From the NCBI RefSeq assembly GCF_026000375.1, contig NZ_AP026708.1, positions 2,888,001-2,952,000 of the forward strand: DNA of 64,000 bases, read 5' to 3'. Below the pieces are notes generated by a model. That model was given only the letters and a program-made list of their open reading frames with translations, searched no databases and was not told the origin of the DNA. This DNA is from Pseudodesulfovibrio portus (GTDB lineage Bacteria > Desulfobacterota > Desulfovibrionia > Desulfovibrionales > Desulfovibrionaceae). This document shows, piece by piece, positions 15,185 through 23,379 of this stretch; position 1 is the stretch's first letter, and each line of letters starts with the position of its first letter. The translations under genes were made by a program, and so were the position numbers.

Positions 15185-16807
15185 TCATCCCTTCACGGCG
15201 ATCAGGTAGACCATGCCCGCGATGTATTGGCGGTCCACGATGCGGAAACCGGGCAGCTGCGGCTTGTAATGCGGCCACTGGGTTTCCCGCACTGAAAGGA
15301 CCACCTTTTCCTTGTCCCTGACGGTCTCGACCAGCTCGTCTAGGTGGTTGGTCTCGATCAGGTCGTATCCCGAGTAATAGGCGAAGATACCTGAATAAAT
15401 CTTGATGGCGTGGGGCTCGTACCCGGCGTCCGCGTATTCCTTGATGATGGTCGCCTGCCGCTTGGGGGACATGGCGTCGTCCAGTGAAGGGGCCACCAGC
15501 AATCCCACCGGATAGATCCAGAGGATCATGGCCATGGCCGCAGTGAGCAGGCAGGCCCGGCTCCCCCTGGCGCGCAGGAGCAACAGTCCGCCGCCCCCCA
15601 TCAGGAGCACGCAGGCGGAGAGGCCCAGCCCCCGCAGGGGCACCGGGAAGGGCAGCATGTCGCCGCCGATCAGCAGCCCGGTGCCGGCGGCCAGCCAGAC
15701 CGCGGCAATCAGGGCCCACAGCCGGGTGACGCGTTTCTCCTCGCCGGTCAGCATGAAGTCCGCCGTGAGCAGGGCCAGCGGCGGGAACATGGGCAGGATG
15801 TAGATGAGGACCTTGCCGCTCAGGGAGGACAGGAAAATGAAGGTGGCCGCGAACATGATCCAGAGAAAGGCGCGCGGTCCGGCTTCGCGCCTTGCGGCCC
15901 ACATCTCGCCCCAGCGGGACAGGGAGAGGTATTTGCCGACCGGGGCGGCGAACGCGGCCAGGGTCCAGGGCAGCCAGGCGAGCGGGAAGGCGATGAAATA
16001 GTACCAGACGGATTCGCGGTGGTGGAAGGTCCGGGTGGCCCGCTGGATGACGTGCTTGCCGAGCACCGTGTTCAGCAGGAAGTCCGGTCCCTCGGCCAGG
16101 ACGACTCCGGCCACCCAGGCCCCGATCATGGCCAGCATGGCCAGCAGCCCCGCGCCCATCTGCCGGGAGAAGAACTTCCTCAGCTCCCCGCGCCAGGCCA
16201 GCCAGATGAAGGCGGTCAGCAGCGGGAACAGGAAGCCGAGCGGTCCCTTGATCAGGGTGGCCACGCCGCCGAGCAGGAAGGCGCAGAGCGGCCAGCACCC
16301 CTGTTTTTCTTCGGTGAACGCCCGGTACAGGCAGCCGTGGCCGAGCACTATGAGCGCGGCGAACATGAGGTCCATGCGCGAGTAGTGGAACAGCCCGGCC
16401 AGGAAGAAGGTGGACAGCAGGATCAGGGCCGCGCCCAGGCTGACGGCCTTGTCGAACCTGAGGGTCCGGGACAGCCGGTAGGCGGCGAAGATGAATAAGA
16501 GACCGGACAGCGCCGCGCCGATGAAGAAGACCTGCGGCATGTCCGCCGGGGTCAACTTGTCGATGAGCCAGAGGAACCAGAAATAGACCGGCGGCTTGTC
16601 CGGATACGGCTGGCCGTTGAGGGACAGGACCATCCATTTCCCGTTCTGCACCAGGTTCTGGTAGGCGTTGGCGTAGCGCACCTCGTCGGAGAACCAGAGT
16701 GCCCGGTTGCCGATGGTGAACCAGGTCTGGGCCAGCACGGCCAGGGTCATGGTCAGCCAGGGGTGGTTTTCCAGGCGGGTCCAGGTGCGGGAGAGGATGG
16801 GGGCCAT
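15185..16807 (-). CDS. ArnT/PMT-like membrane glycosyltransferase (GT39/GT83 type)
   Basis: A 540-residue polytopic membrane protein of the GT-C fold. It has an acidic residue pair in the first periplasmic loop (ALWFSDEVRYANAYQNL), PYPDKPPVYFWFLWL after it and about 11-12 hydrophobic helices. These features match the undecaprenyl-phosphate-sugar transferases that modify lipid A or proteins at the periplasmic face. The start codon directly abuts the stop of the PAP2 phosphatase gene, and GAGG lies 6 nt before it, so the two are translationally coupled. A lipid-linked sugar transferase paired with a lipid phosphatase suggests an envelope-modification pair. The acceptor is unknown. Confidence 0.85.
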   Translation of the reverse strand: MAPILSRTWTRLENHPWLTMTLAVLAQTWFTIGNRALWFSDEVRYANAYQNLVQNGKWMVLSLNGQPYPDKPPVYFWFLWLIDKLTPADMPQVFFIGAALSGLLFIFAAYRLSRTLRFDKAVSLGAALILLSTFFLAGLFHYSRMDLMFAALIVLGHGCLYRAFTEEKQGCWPLCAFLLGGVATLIKGPLGFLFPLLTAFIWLAWRGELRKFFSRQMGAGLLAMLAMIGAWVAGVVLAEGPDFLLNTVLGKHVIQRATRTFHHRESVWYYFIAFPLAWLPWTLAAFAAPVGKYLSLSRWGEMWAARREAGPRAFLWIMFAATFIFLSSLSGKVLIYILPMFPPLALLTADFMLTGEEKRVTRLWALIAAVWLAAGTGLLIGGDMLPFPVPLRGLGLSACVLLMGGGGLLLLRARGSRACLLTAAMAMILWIYPVGLLVAPSLDDAMSPKRQATIIKEYADAGYEPHAIKIYSGIFAYYSGYDLIETNHLDELVETVRDKEKVVLSVRETQWPHYKPQLPGFRIVDRQYIAGMVYLIAVKG

Positions 16808-17431
16808 TTATCGCCTCGTGGTGAAGAGCGTTGAGTCCGCGATGATGATGGCGGCGAATCCGCCGAAGCTGCCGAGCAGCCAGCCGAAGAAGATGTCGGA
16901 CGGGTGGTGCCAGCCGAGATAGATGCGCGAGAAGCCCACGGCCGCGACGAATACGGCGAGCGCCCCGGTCAGCAGGAACCGTTTGGCGCGCAGGACCAGC
17001 GGCAGGGTCCAGCCCGTGATCTCGGTGGTGTGGCCCGAGGGCAGGGAGTGCTGTGCGCCCTTGGTGGTGATGGGGTCGAACCATTCGCCCTGCCCGGGGC
17101 GCGGTCGGCCGATGGTCTGCTTGAGGAAATGGACGGCCAGTCCGGCCACCACCGCCTGGACCGCGAGCAGGATCAGGATGAAACGCACCCGCTTCATGTT
17201 GTTCGTCTTCCAGGCCATGAGCAGGGAGATGCCGTAGCCGACGTAGAAGACCGGATTGGACCAGTCGGTCAGCCACTTCATGGCGGTCCGCAGGGCGGGA
17301 TGGGCGGCCCGGTGGTCCTTGAAGAATACGGCCACGTCCGGCTCGGACCCGCAGGCCAGGAGGACCACGGCGAGCATGGCGAGGAGCGGCGCGGAAAAGA
17401 GCGCCCAGTGTTTCAGGGATGCGGTGCGCAT
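16808..17431 (-). CDS. PAP2-family membrane phosphatase
   Basis: A 207-residue membrane protein with five or six helices and all three acid phosphatase motifs: KQTIGRPRP, SLPSGHTTE and SRIYLGWHHPSD. Members hydrolyse lipid phosphates such as undecaprenyl diphosphate or phosphatidate at the periplasmic face, or transfer a phosphate to lipid A (LpxT/LpxE-like). Its stop codon touches the start of the GT-C transferase gene, which supports a shared role in lipid or lipid A modification. Which substrate it uses cannot be read from the sequence. Confidence 0.88.
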   Translation of the reverse strand: MRTASLKHWALFSAPLLAMLAVVLLACGSEPDVAVFFKDHRAAHPALRTAMKWLTDWSNPVFYVGYGISLLMAWKTNNMKRVRFILILLAVQAVVAGLAVHFLKQTIGRPRPGQGEWFDPITTKGAQHSLPSGHTTEITGWTLPLVLRAKRFLLTGALAVFVAAVGFSRIYLGWHHPSDIFFGWLLGSFGGFAAIIIADSTLFTTRR

Positions 17432-17480
17432 ACGGGTTTATAGAATAGACGGGCGGTCCGGGCAAGGGCGCGGAACAGGG

Positions 17481-17681
17481 CTACTCATTCCCGTTGTCGC
17501 CGTTTTCGGGGAAGGTCACATGGGTGTACCGGGCCCAGGTCTCGGGATCGGCGTTGAGTTCCTTGAGGATGTCGGTCAGGGGCTTGCCTTCCTGTTTCCA
17601 GTACTTGTAGGCGTGGTCCGAGCATTCGAAGGGGATGACCAGGGTTCCATCGTCATCGAGGTAGGGCTTTTTATCATCCAT
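17481..17681 (-). CDS. Small acidic protein of unknown function
   Basis: A 66-residue acidic protein (MDDKKPYLDDDGTLVIPFECSDHAYKYWKQ...) with no signal peptide or membrane helix. Composition and codon use fit the neighbouring genes, but no good ribosome site precedes the ATG, so it is less certain than longer genes. It lies 49 bp upstream of the PAP2 gene on the same strand, and a family-A repeat lies in front of it. I do not recognise the family. Confidence 0.55.
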   Translation of the reverse strand: MDDKKPYLDDDGTLVIPFECSDHAYKYWKQEGKPLTDILKELNADPETWARYTHVTFPENGDNGNE

Positions 17682-17729
17682 GGCGGCGCACTATTTCATT
17701 AAACGGCCCGAACTTCAAGTTCGGGATGC

Positions 17730-17850
17730 GGCTTCGGATAGCGGGCCATCTGCACATTTTCGGAGCACGGTTTAATCCTCACCGTAGCTAGGTTACGCCT
17801 CCGGTTAAACCGCACTCCGAAAATGCACACCTGACCCACTCTACGAAGCC
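17730..17850. repeat. Family-A structured repeat, copy 2 (121 bp)
   Basis: Outer arms GGCTTCG (17730-17736) and CGAAGCC (17844-17850), then TTTTCGGAG/CTCCGAAAA and CGGTTTAA/TTAAACCG, closed by a CGTAGC/GTTACG tip. Compared with copy 1 at 9684, loop blocks such as TCCTCACCGTAGC and ACGCCTCCGGTT are kept. Stem bases change on both sides together (TTGGAAA/TTTCCAA against GGTTTAA/TTAAACC). Confidence 0.85.
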
Positions 17851-17994
17851 TGAAGCCGTGTGTTTGCGGGGATGGCGTTGTTCGGGATGCAGTCAGGTGA
17901 CCCGCTGTTTGGTGCCGGTGGCACCAACGGCGCTCACGGCGGTTGAAGAGGCAGTGTGGCGAGAATTCCTTACATCCCTGCTGTCGAACAGCTT

Positions 17995-18113
17995 CGCCGA
18001 AGGCGCGATAAAAAGTTTAGGAAAAGAGAGGGATGGGGGGCCGGGGGAAGGGGAGAGAGGGAAGCCCTTTCCCAAAGGGTGCCCTCTCTCCCCTTCCCCC
18101 GGCCGCCGGAGGC
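17995..18113. repeat. Family-C hairpin element, copy 1
   Basis: Flanked by CGCCGAAGGCG and GGCCGCCGGAGGC, it contains a perfect 21-bp stem (18041-18061 with 18082-18102) made of G/A-rich and C/T-rich strands. An inner CCCTTT/AAAGGG hairpin caps it. A related element with a different stem sequence is at 53480-53561. Confidence 0.85.
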
Positions 18114-18118
18114 CCCGC

Positions 18119-19888
18119 CTATGCGGCGGCGGTTTCCTCGGCGGTGAAGCAGACCTTGCGGTCCATTTCCCGGACTTTCTTGAGGATGCGTTTGGCGATG
18201 GACTTGAATTCCTGGAGGTCGGACCGTTCGTGCCGGGCCTTGGCCCGGGTCAGCCCGGCCAGGTCCAGGGTCTCGTTGAACAGGTAGGGCATGTACAGGG
18301 GGTCCTGCTTGACGAACATCTCGATCCGTTCCAGCGAGGTGTGGATTTCCTTCTGGTTGGCCGTGATGTTCTTGAACAGCTTGGTCAGGTGCTTTTCCGC
18401 GTTGCGCATGGAAGTGGTCCACATGGGGGAGCGGGGTTCCAGGCGGATGGGCGGGACCGCGTTTCGGCAGGCCATGAGGTCGCCCATGAACCGGTCCACG
18501 CTGCCGGGGGCCGAGGCCAGGATGCCGCGCGAGTATGCCGCGTCCAGGTCGATGGCTTCGGTGCCATCGATGGGCACGCCGCCGCCGTAGACGTTGTAGA
18601 TGGGGAAATCCGCCTGCTTGAGGTCGTATTCCAATTCGCGCTTGGCGGTCATGTACTGGACAGTGGTCAGGATGGTCTCGCCATCCATGTTCTTGGTGTC
18701 CTGGTGGTAGGAGGCCCGCTTTATCTTGGTGTTGGTGTTGTGGTGGCCCGCCGAGTGGGACTTCCCGTTGATCCAGGCGTAGTCCTGGCCGACCATCAGG
18801 ATGTGGCTCACGCCGCAGGTCCGCAGCAGCCGCGACAGGGTCACGGAGACGTTGCCGCCCGCGTCCAGCACCAGGTCGCGCTGCTTGAGCACGTATGTGC
18901 CCATGCCGCCCACGGTCCACATGGGCAGGGTGGGGCCGGGGTAGCGCTTGAGCAGCATGGGGTCCACCTTGGTGGAGTATATGAGCGGGATGTCGGATGC
19001 GAAGTCCGGGTCCAGCCGGTCGAAAATCCTGAGCATGGAGGAGTCGTAGTCGATGGCCGCGCACAGGTGGGGCTTGATGCCGAGCTTCTGCAGCACGGGC
19101 AGGGTCTGCAGCGCGCAGGTGTAGAGCACGTGTCCGGGCCGTTCGGCCAGCCGGGGGGCCATGTCTTCCAGGCTGGGGCCCGCGCCGAGGATGACCGCGC
19201 CCACGCCGTTTGCCTTGCCTTCGATGGATTTCAGGCTGCCGTCGAGCATGGCCCGCTTGAAGTTGTCGATCTCGTTGCCGACCATGACGTCCTGGCGGAA
19301 GCGCAGGGTGGACAGCTCCAGGGAAAAGTTTTCCAGCCGGTTCTTGATCAGGGTGGTCCACTGGGCGTATTCCGGGCCGAGCTGGCGGCTGGGCAGGTCG
19401 CCCTTGAGGTGGATCTGGCCGTAGATGAACTGCAGGTCGAGGTTCTTGACGACTTCGGCCACGAACCGTTCGTCCGGCACCAGGATGTGAAATTTCCTGG
19501 CCTCGAAGAAGGGCCGGTAGTCGGTCTGGCCCAGGCAGGCGAGCAGCATCTCGGTGCGCGGCTCGAGCAGCATGACCTTGTGCGTGTCGGGCGTGTTCTT
19601 GAGCAGGTGGTTGACCCCGTAGCCGAGGTTCGAGCCGACCACGAAGGTGGCCGAGGTGTCGGCCTTGTCCTTGTGCAGCCAGTTTGCGTAGAGCCCCTCG
19701 GGCGGCAGTGATTCGAGCAATCCCTTGCCGGATTCCATGCGCCAGTCGTGCAGGCCGAAGTCGTTGATGAAGATGTTGTTCTTCAGCTTGTCGATCTGGA
19801 AGTCCTGGGCGGAAAGCCATTGGAAAATGGGGTTTCCCGTGCGTTCAAGATACTCGATGTTGTCTTTCAGGTAGGGGTATGCGCTCAT
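18119..19888 (-). CDS. Maf-type motility-associated glycosyltransferase (DUF115/MptE-like)
   Basis: A 589-residue cytoplasmic protein of the Maf/DUF115 family, whose members glycosylate flagellin with nonulosonic acids such as pseudaminic acid. The central DUF115 core (about residues 190-400) shows GVGAVILGAGPSLEDMAPRL, LCAAIDYDSSMLRIFD and SHILMVGQDYAWINGKSHS. The frame extends upstream to 19939, but ATG 19888 has AGAGG 6 nt before it, while ATG 19894 has none at proper distance. No other flagellar or nonulosonate gene is present, so this is an orphan copy here. The acceptor is inferred from the family only. Confidence 0.85.
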   Translation of the reverse strand: MSAYPYLKDNIEYLERTGNPIFQWLSAQDFQIDKLKNNIFINDFGLHDWRMESGKGLLESLPPEGLYANWLHKDKADTSATFVVGSNLGYGVNHLLKNTPDTHKVMLLEPRTEMLLACLGQTDYRPFFEARKFHILVPDERFVAEVVKNLDLQFIYGQIHLKGDLPSRQLGPEYAQWTTLIKNRLENFSLELSTLRFRQDVMVGNEIDNFKRAMLDGSLKSIEGKANGVGAVILGAGPSLEDMAPRLAERPGHVLYTCALQTLPVLQKLGIKPHLCAAIDYDSSMLRIFDRLDPDFASDIPLIYSTKVDPMLLKRYPGPTLPMWTVGGMGTYVLKQRDLVLDAGGNVSVTLSRLLRTCGVSHILMVGQDYAWINGKSHSAGHHNTNTKIKRASYHQDTKNMDGETILTTVQYMTAKRELEYDLKQADFPIYNVYGGGVPIDGTEAIDLDAAYSRGILASAPGSVDRFMGDLMACRNAVPPIRLEPRSPMWTTSMRNAEKHLTKLFKNITANQKEIHTSLERIEMFVKQDPLYMPYLFNETLDLAGLTRAKARHERSDLQEFKSIAKRILKKVREMDRKVCFTAEETAAA

Positions 19889-20027
19889 GTTCATCCTCTC
19901 GGTGCTCAAAAAATGGACGGTCCTGGGCGTGATTTGCACGTTTGATGCCAGTTGCGCCCGTTTCGATATTCCCTTACGGTGCGTCCAACAACCGCAATAC
20001 CAACCCGCATGATTTCAAGGCCGTAGG

Positions 20028-22307
20028 ATGAACAAGGATCTGCTCGCGCTCATAGGCAACACGCCGTTGGTGGAGATTCGCCACCTCAACCCCAATCCGA
20101 ACGTCAAGGTTTTGGCCAAGATCGAGTGCCGGAATCCCGGCGGCTCCATCAAGGACCGGGTGGCCGCCGCCATGATCGCGGCTGCCGAGAAGTCCGGCGA
20201 ACTGACCAAGGACAAGATCATCATCGAGGCCACCTCCGGCAACACCGGCGTGGGGCTGGCCATGGTGGCCGCCATCAAGGGCTACAGGATCAAGCTGCTC
20301 ATGCCGGAGACGGCCTCCGAGGAGCGCAAGATGATCATGGCCGCCTACGGGGCGGAGCTGGAGCTGACGCCCGGGCACCTGGCCACTGACGGGGCCATCG
20401 AGCAGGCCTACCGCTACGCCCGCGAGGAGCCGGACAAGTACGTGCTCATGGACCAGTACAACAACCCGGCCTCCGTCGACGCCCACTACAACGGCACGGG
20501 CCGGGAAATCTGGGAACAGACGAACGGCACGGTCACCCACTGCGTCATGACCCTGGGTACCTCGGGCACGGCCATGGGCATCGCCAAGCGGCTGCATGAA
20601 GAGGGCGACGTGTACGTGGCTGCCGTGGAGCCCTACGCGGGCCACAAGATTCAGGGTCTCAAGAACATGCTCGAATCCTATCCGCCGGGCATCTACGACA
20701 AGACCGCGCTCGACGAAATCCTGCATGTGGACGACGAGACCGCATTCGACAACTGCCGCAGGCTGGCGCGCGAGGAGGGCATCTTCGCGGGCATGAGCTC
20801 CGGCGCGGCCCTGGGCGGGGCCCTGCAACTGGCCGAACGGCTGGACAAGGGCGTGGTGGTCTGCATCTTCCCCGATTCCGGCGAGCGGTATCTCTCCACC
20901 CACCTCTACCGGCAGCAGTCCGGCGGCGGGGTGACGATTTTCGACATGGCCTCGGGAACCGAGAAGGCGCTGAACACCGGCTCCGGCCTGGGCGTGTACA
21001 CCATGGGCCCGAGCCTGGACAACCCGGACGGGCTGGACGCCTGGCGGCGCGTGGTGCTGCTGGACGTGTTCACCCGCCACATGATCGCGCGCGGCACGGC
21101 CGTGGACGCGGCGGTGGGGTTGACCGACATGGACGACCGCACCCTGACCGCGGCCCGCGAGGGCGACGTGTCCCGCGACGGCCTGGCCGCCGAGGGTCGC
21201 GAAGTCATCGAGGAACGCGCCCGGTCCATGGGCGTGGACGAGTCCCTGAATTTCCCCCTGTCTTCCGCCAGCAACGAGACCTGTGTGGCCCTGTGCACCC
21301 GGCTCATGGGCAAGGGGCTGGCCTACGAGAAGCTCCGCAGCGTGTATTTCGACGTGTTCCGCGACAAGCGGTACGGCGAGATCGGCACGGTGGACATGGA
21401 CAAGGTGTCCGGCGGCCGCACGGTGGATCTGAACGCCTACGTCAAGGACAACCCGCTCGATTTCACGCTCCTGAAACGGGCCACGCTGCTCGACCTGAAG
21501 CGCGGCGAGGTCCTGGAAACCGAGTGGGGCAACGTGCGCCCGAGCTGGTTTTTGCAGCACGCGGCCATGGCCCTGGACGAGCTGCCGCGCATCGACGTGA
21601 TGATCGGCTCGGACAAGCACCGCTTCCCGCACCTGGAAAACCTGCGCGCCATCTGGAGTACGGCGGGCCGCGAACTCCAGGCCTGGATGGTCTGCCAGCA
21701 GGCAACGGACAGCGAGGGCGAGAAACTTTCCGCCGTGGCCGAAAAACTCGGCGGCTTCCGCGCGGCCCGGCTCTGGCTTCTTTCGGTGGCCACCCGCAAG
21801 CCCCTGTGCGCCTCGAGCGACACCCTGAACATGTGGGGTCGCAACTGGCGCAAAATCCAGGAATGCGCGGTCACCCTGACCCTGGCCCTGGACGGACGCG
21901 GCGACACCGTTCCCCCGGACGCGGAACAGGCTGTCTTCGACCTCAAGGCCGGTTTCAAGGCCGCCATGGACGACACCCTGTCCCTGCACCACTTCTGGCC
22001 GACCCTGTTCAAGTTCGTGAAACAGGTCAACGGCTGGGCCAAGGCCAACACCCTGACCGGCCCGACGGCCAAGGCCTGCCTGGACGAACTCACGGCCATG
22101 GACGCCATCCTGGGCATCCTCGACCCCGCCCAGATGCCGGTCCCCCTCTCCGACCTCCCCGACCAAGTCCAGGGCATGGTCGCCGACCGCCAAAAGGCCC
22201 GCGAGGCCAAAGACTTCGCCATGTCCGACGAGTTAAGGGACAAGATAGCCGAGGCAGGATTCAGGGTCGAAGACACCGGCGGCGTGCCGAGGGTGTTTAA
22301 GGCGTAG
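20028..22307 (+). CDS. cysK: Cysteine synthase fused to a degenerate cysteinyl-tRNA synthetase
   Basis: A 759-residue fusion. Residues 1-300 are a complete PLP-dependent cysteine synthase (O-acetylserine + sulfide to cysteine): GGSIKDR with the PLP lysine 42, SGNTG 70-74, GTSGT 177-181 and PDSGER 282-287. Residues ~305-759 follow cysteinyl-tRNA synthetase from end to end: GVYTMGPSLDNPDGLD, LTDMDD 365-370, DPLDF-like PLDFTLLK, FPHLEN 533-538, and the C-terminal AREAKDFAMSDELRD...LEDTP-like tail. The zinc cysteine of CGPT is Met326, the HIGH box is DGLD, the second zinc cysteine and final Glu are lost, and no KMSKS is present, so it should not aminoacylate. AAGG lies 7 nt before ATG 20028. A strong terminator follows. 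Confidence 0.9.
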   Translation: MNKDLLALIGNTPLVEIRHLNPNPNVKVLAKIECRNPGGSIKDRVAAAMIAAAEKSGELTKDKIIIEATSGNTGVGLAMVAAIKGYRIKLLMPETASEERKMIMAAYGAELELTPGHLATDGAIEQAYRYAREEPDKYVLMDQYNNPASVDAHYNGTGREIWEQTNGTVTHCVMTLGTSGTAMGIAKRLHEEGDVYVAAVEPYAGHKIQGLKNMLESYPPGIYDKTALDEILHVDDETAFDNCRRLAREEGIFAGMSSGAALGGALQLAERLDKGVVVCIFPDSGERYLSTHLYRQQSGGGVTIFDMASGTEKALNTGSGLGVYTMGPSLDNPDGLDAWRRVVLLDVFTRHMIARGTAVDAAVGLTDMDDRTLTAAREGDVSRDGLAAEGREVIEERARSMGVDESLNFPLSSASNETCVALCTRLMGKGLAYEKLRSVYFDVFRDKRYGEIGTVDMDKVSGGRTVDLNAYVKDNPLDFTLLKRATLLDLKRGEVLETEWGNVRPSWFLQHAAMALDELPRIDVMIGSDKHRFPHLENLRAIWSTAGRELQAWMVCQQATDSEGEKLSAVAEKLGGFRAARLWLLSVATRKPLCASSDTLNMWGRNWRKIQECAVTLTLALDGRGDTVPPDAEQAVFDLKAGFKAAMDDTLSLHHFWPTLFKFVKQVNGWAKANTLTGPTAKACLDELTAMDAILGILDPAQMPVPLSDLPDQVQGMVADRQKAREAKDFAMSDELRDKIAEAGFRVEDTGGVPRVFKA

Positions 22308-22335
22308 ATTTTTACTTGAGATACGGAAAGAAGAA

Positions 22336-22359
22336 GGCCGCCCGAAAGGGCGGCCTCTT
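22336..22359 (+). terminator. Terminator after the cysK fusion
   Basis: An 8-bp perfect stem GGCCGCCC/GGGCGGCC with a GAAA loop, followed by TCTTTT, 29 bp after the stop codon. Confidence 0.9.
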
Positions 22360-22416
22360 TTCGTGGACAACGCCTTTATATTTGCATATCTATATACGTC
22401 CAAGGATGGAGGGCGT

Positions 22417-23010
22417 ATGTTTGATTATATTGGGCGGCTTCTTAGTGGCTTAGATGAGATATGCTCTACGCATATAACCCCATTAATTTTCGAGGGAGTG
22501 AAGGCGTATAGTGACGCACTCATTAAAGCTGTATTTAAGCGGATGCTTATTAAATTCATTTTTGCGGTAGTCGCTATAGGGTCATTGGTTTTATTGTACA
22601 AATTTGAAGATTATCCAGTTCGAATATTAGCGATAGTGTTTTCGGCGGTGTACTTAATCTTTTTGGCCGATACATTGCGACAAGTAGCAAGGAATTCAGG
22701 TACATTTTGTCGGTTGCTAAAATATCACAGGTATTTCATAGCTAATGAGCTTTTTAGGATAAAGCCTTGGTGGCTTACAGCGATACAGTATATTTTATTC
22801 CTTCGAGGTTCGTTGCCATCAGATGAGCAAATTTCGAGTGTGATTATTAGTCATATAAAATATAGACTATGTTTATTGATTGGTTTTTTTGTATTGTACG
22901 TAGTAACGTATAGATTTCTTGTCTCGCTTTTAATCCCGCTATGGGGGTATAAAATTGCATTTTATGAGCAACCTTGGGTAGCCGTTATTACTGTATTTAG
23001 TATTCTTTAA
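22417..23010 (+). CDS. AT-rich orphan membrane protein, probably acquired
   Basis: A 197-residue protein with about four hydrophobic helices (for example LIKFIFAVVAIGSLVLLYKF, ILAIVFSAVYLIFLADTL, LCLLIGFFVLYVVTYRF). I recognise no family. The gene is far richer in A+T than anything else in the window and uses codons such as ATA, TTA and AGT, unlike its neighbours, so recent transfer is likely. A GTG at 22363 is in frame but lies in the terminator of the previous gene. ATG 22417 has GGAGG just 4 nt upstream and gives MFDYIGRLL. A repeat-rich gap lies right after it. It could be a remnant of a larger mobile insert. Confidence 0.6.
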   Translation: MFDYIGRLLSGLDEICSTHITPLIFEGVKAYSDALIKAVFKRMLIKFIFAVVAIGSLVLLYKFEDYPVRILAIVFSAVYLIFLADTLRQVARNSGTFCRLLKYHRYFIANELFRIKPWWLTAIQYILFLRGSLPSDEQISSVIISHIKYRLCLLIGFFVLYVVTYRFLVSLLIPLWGYKIAFYEQPWVAVITVFSIL

Positions 23011-23196
23011 TATCTGATAAGAGGACGTATTGTTAGCCCTAACTACACGCGGCTTAGAAGCTGACGAATCACCGGAGCGTCTCCGCCCGAAACCCGGCGG
23101 GAGCGGAGCGACCAACTGTTTCTGGAGCGCAGGGGATTCGATCAGATTCTTGCCCCGGGAGCGCGGGGCGGCCGCGCTGGAAAGCCGCATTTTTTT

Positions 23197-23232
23197 GGTT
23201 CTTTTTTGGGGCGGCTCAGCCAAAAAAGAACC
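23197..23232. repeat. 13-bp stem hairpin in GC-rich module
   Basis: GGTTCTTTTTTGG (23197-23209) pairs perfectly with CCAAAAAAGAACC (23220-23232) around a 10-nt loop. It lies inside a GC-rich block with further repeats (CCGCCCG/CGGGCGG-like around 23085-23105). The style suggests another intergenic repeat family, but only one copy is in the window. Confidence 0.6.
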
Positions 23233-23305
23233 CCGCCGGGAGGGCAACAAAAAGACTTGGAGGAGCGTCAGCGACGGCTTTTCCCTCTTCTCCAATTGTA
23301 TTCAA

Positions 23306-23343
23306 AAAGCGGGGAGCCTCCCATCAGGAAGGCTCCCCGCTTT
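23306..23343. terminator. Bidirectional terminator before the binding-protein gene end
   Basis: A 14-bp perfect stem AAAGCGGGGAGCCT with its complement and an A-run on its left, so it ends the minus-strand binding-protein gene with a U-tract. Confidence 0.85.
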
Positions 23344-23379
23344 ATTCCATCAATCCCGGCGGCGCAGCCGCCATCACCC

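Larger units (their letters stand above)
17682..18118. other. Intergenic region with two structured repeats
   Basis: The 437-bp gap between the Maf-type gene and the small acidic gene holds a family-A repeat (17730-17850) and a family-C hairpin (17995-18113). The 140 bp between them (17855-17994) show no gene, RNA or motif that I can support. Short open frames crossing it have no ribosome site. Confidence 0.7.
23011..23379. other. Intergenic region with hairpins, no gene seen
   Basis: The 369-bp gap between the AT-rich gene and the binding-protein gene holds a GC-rich module (about 23070-23240) with nested inverted repeats, including a 13-bp stem at 23197-23232, and a bidirectional terminator at 23306-23343. 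Open frames on both strands lack ribosome sites. Confidence 0.6.

Noticed and set aside
16035-16498. Plus-strand frames antisense to the GT-C transferase
   Set aside because: The minus-strand membrane protein has coherent helices and family motifs. The plus-strand frames have none.
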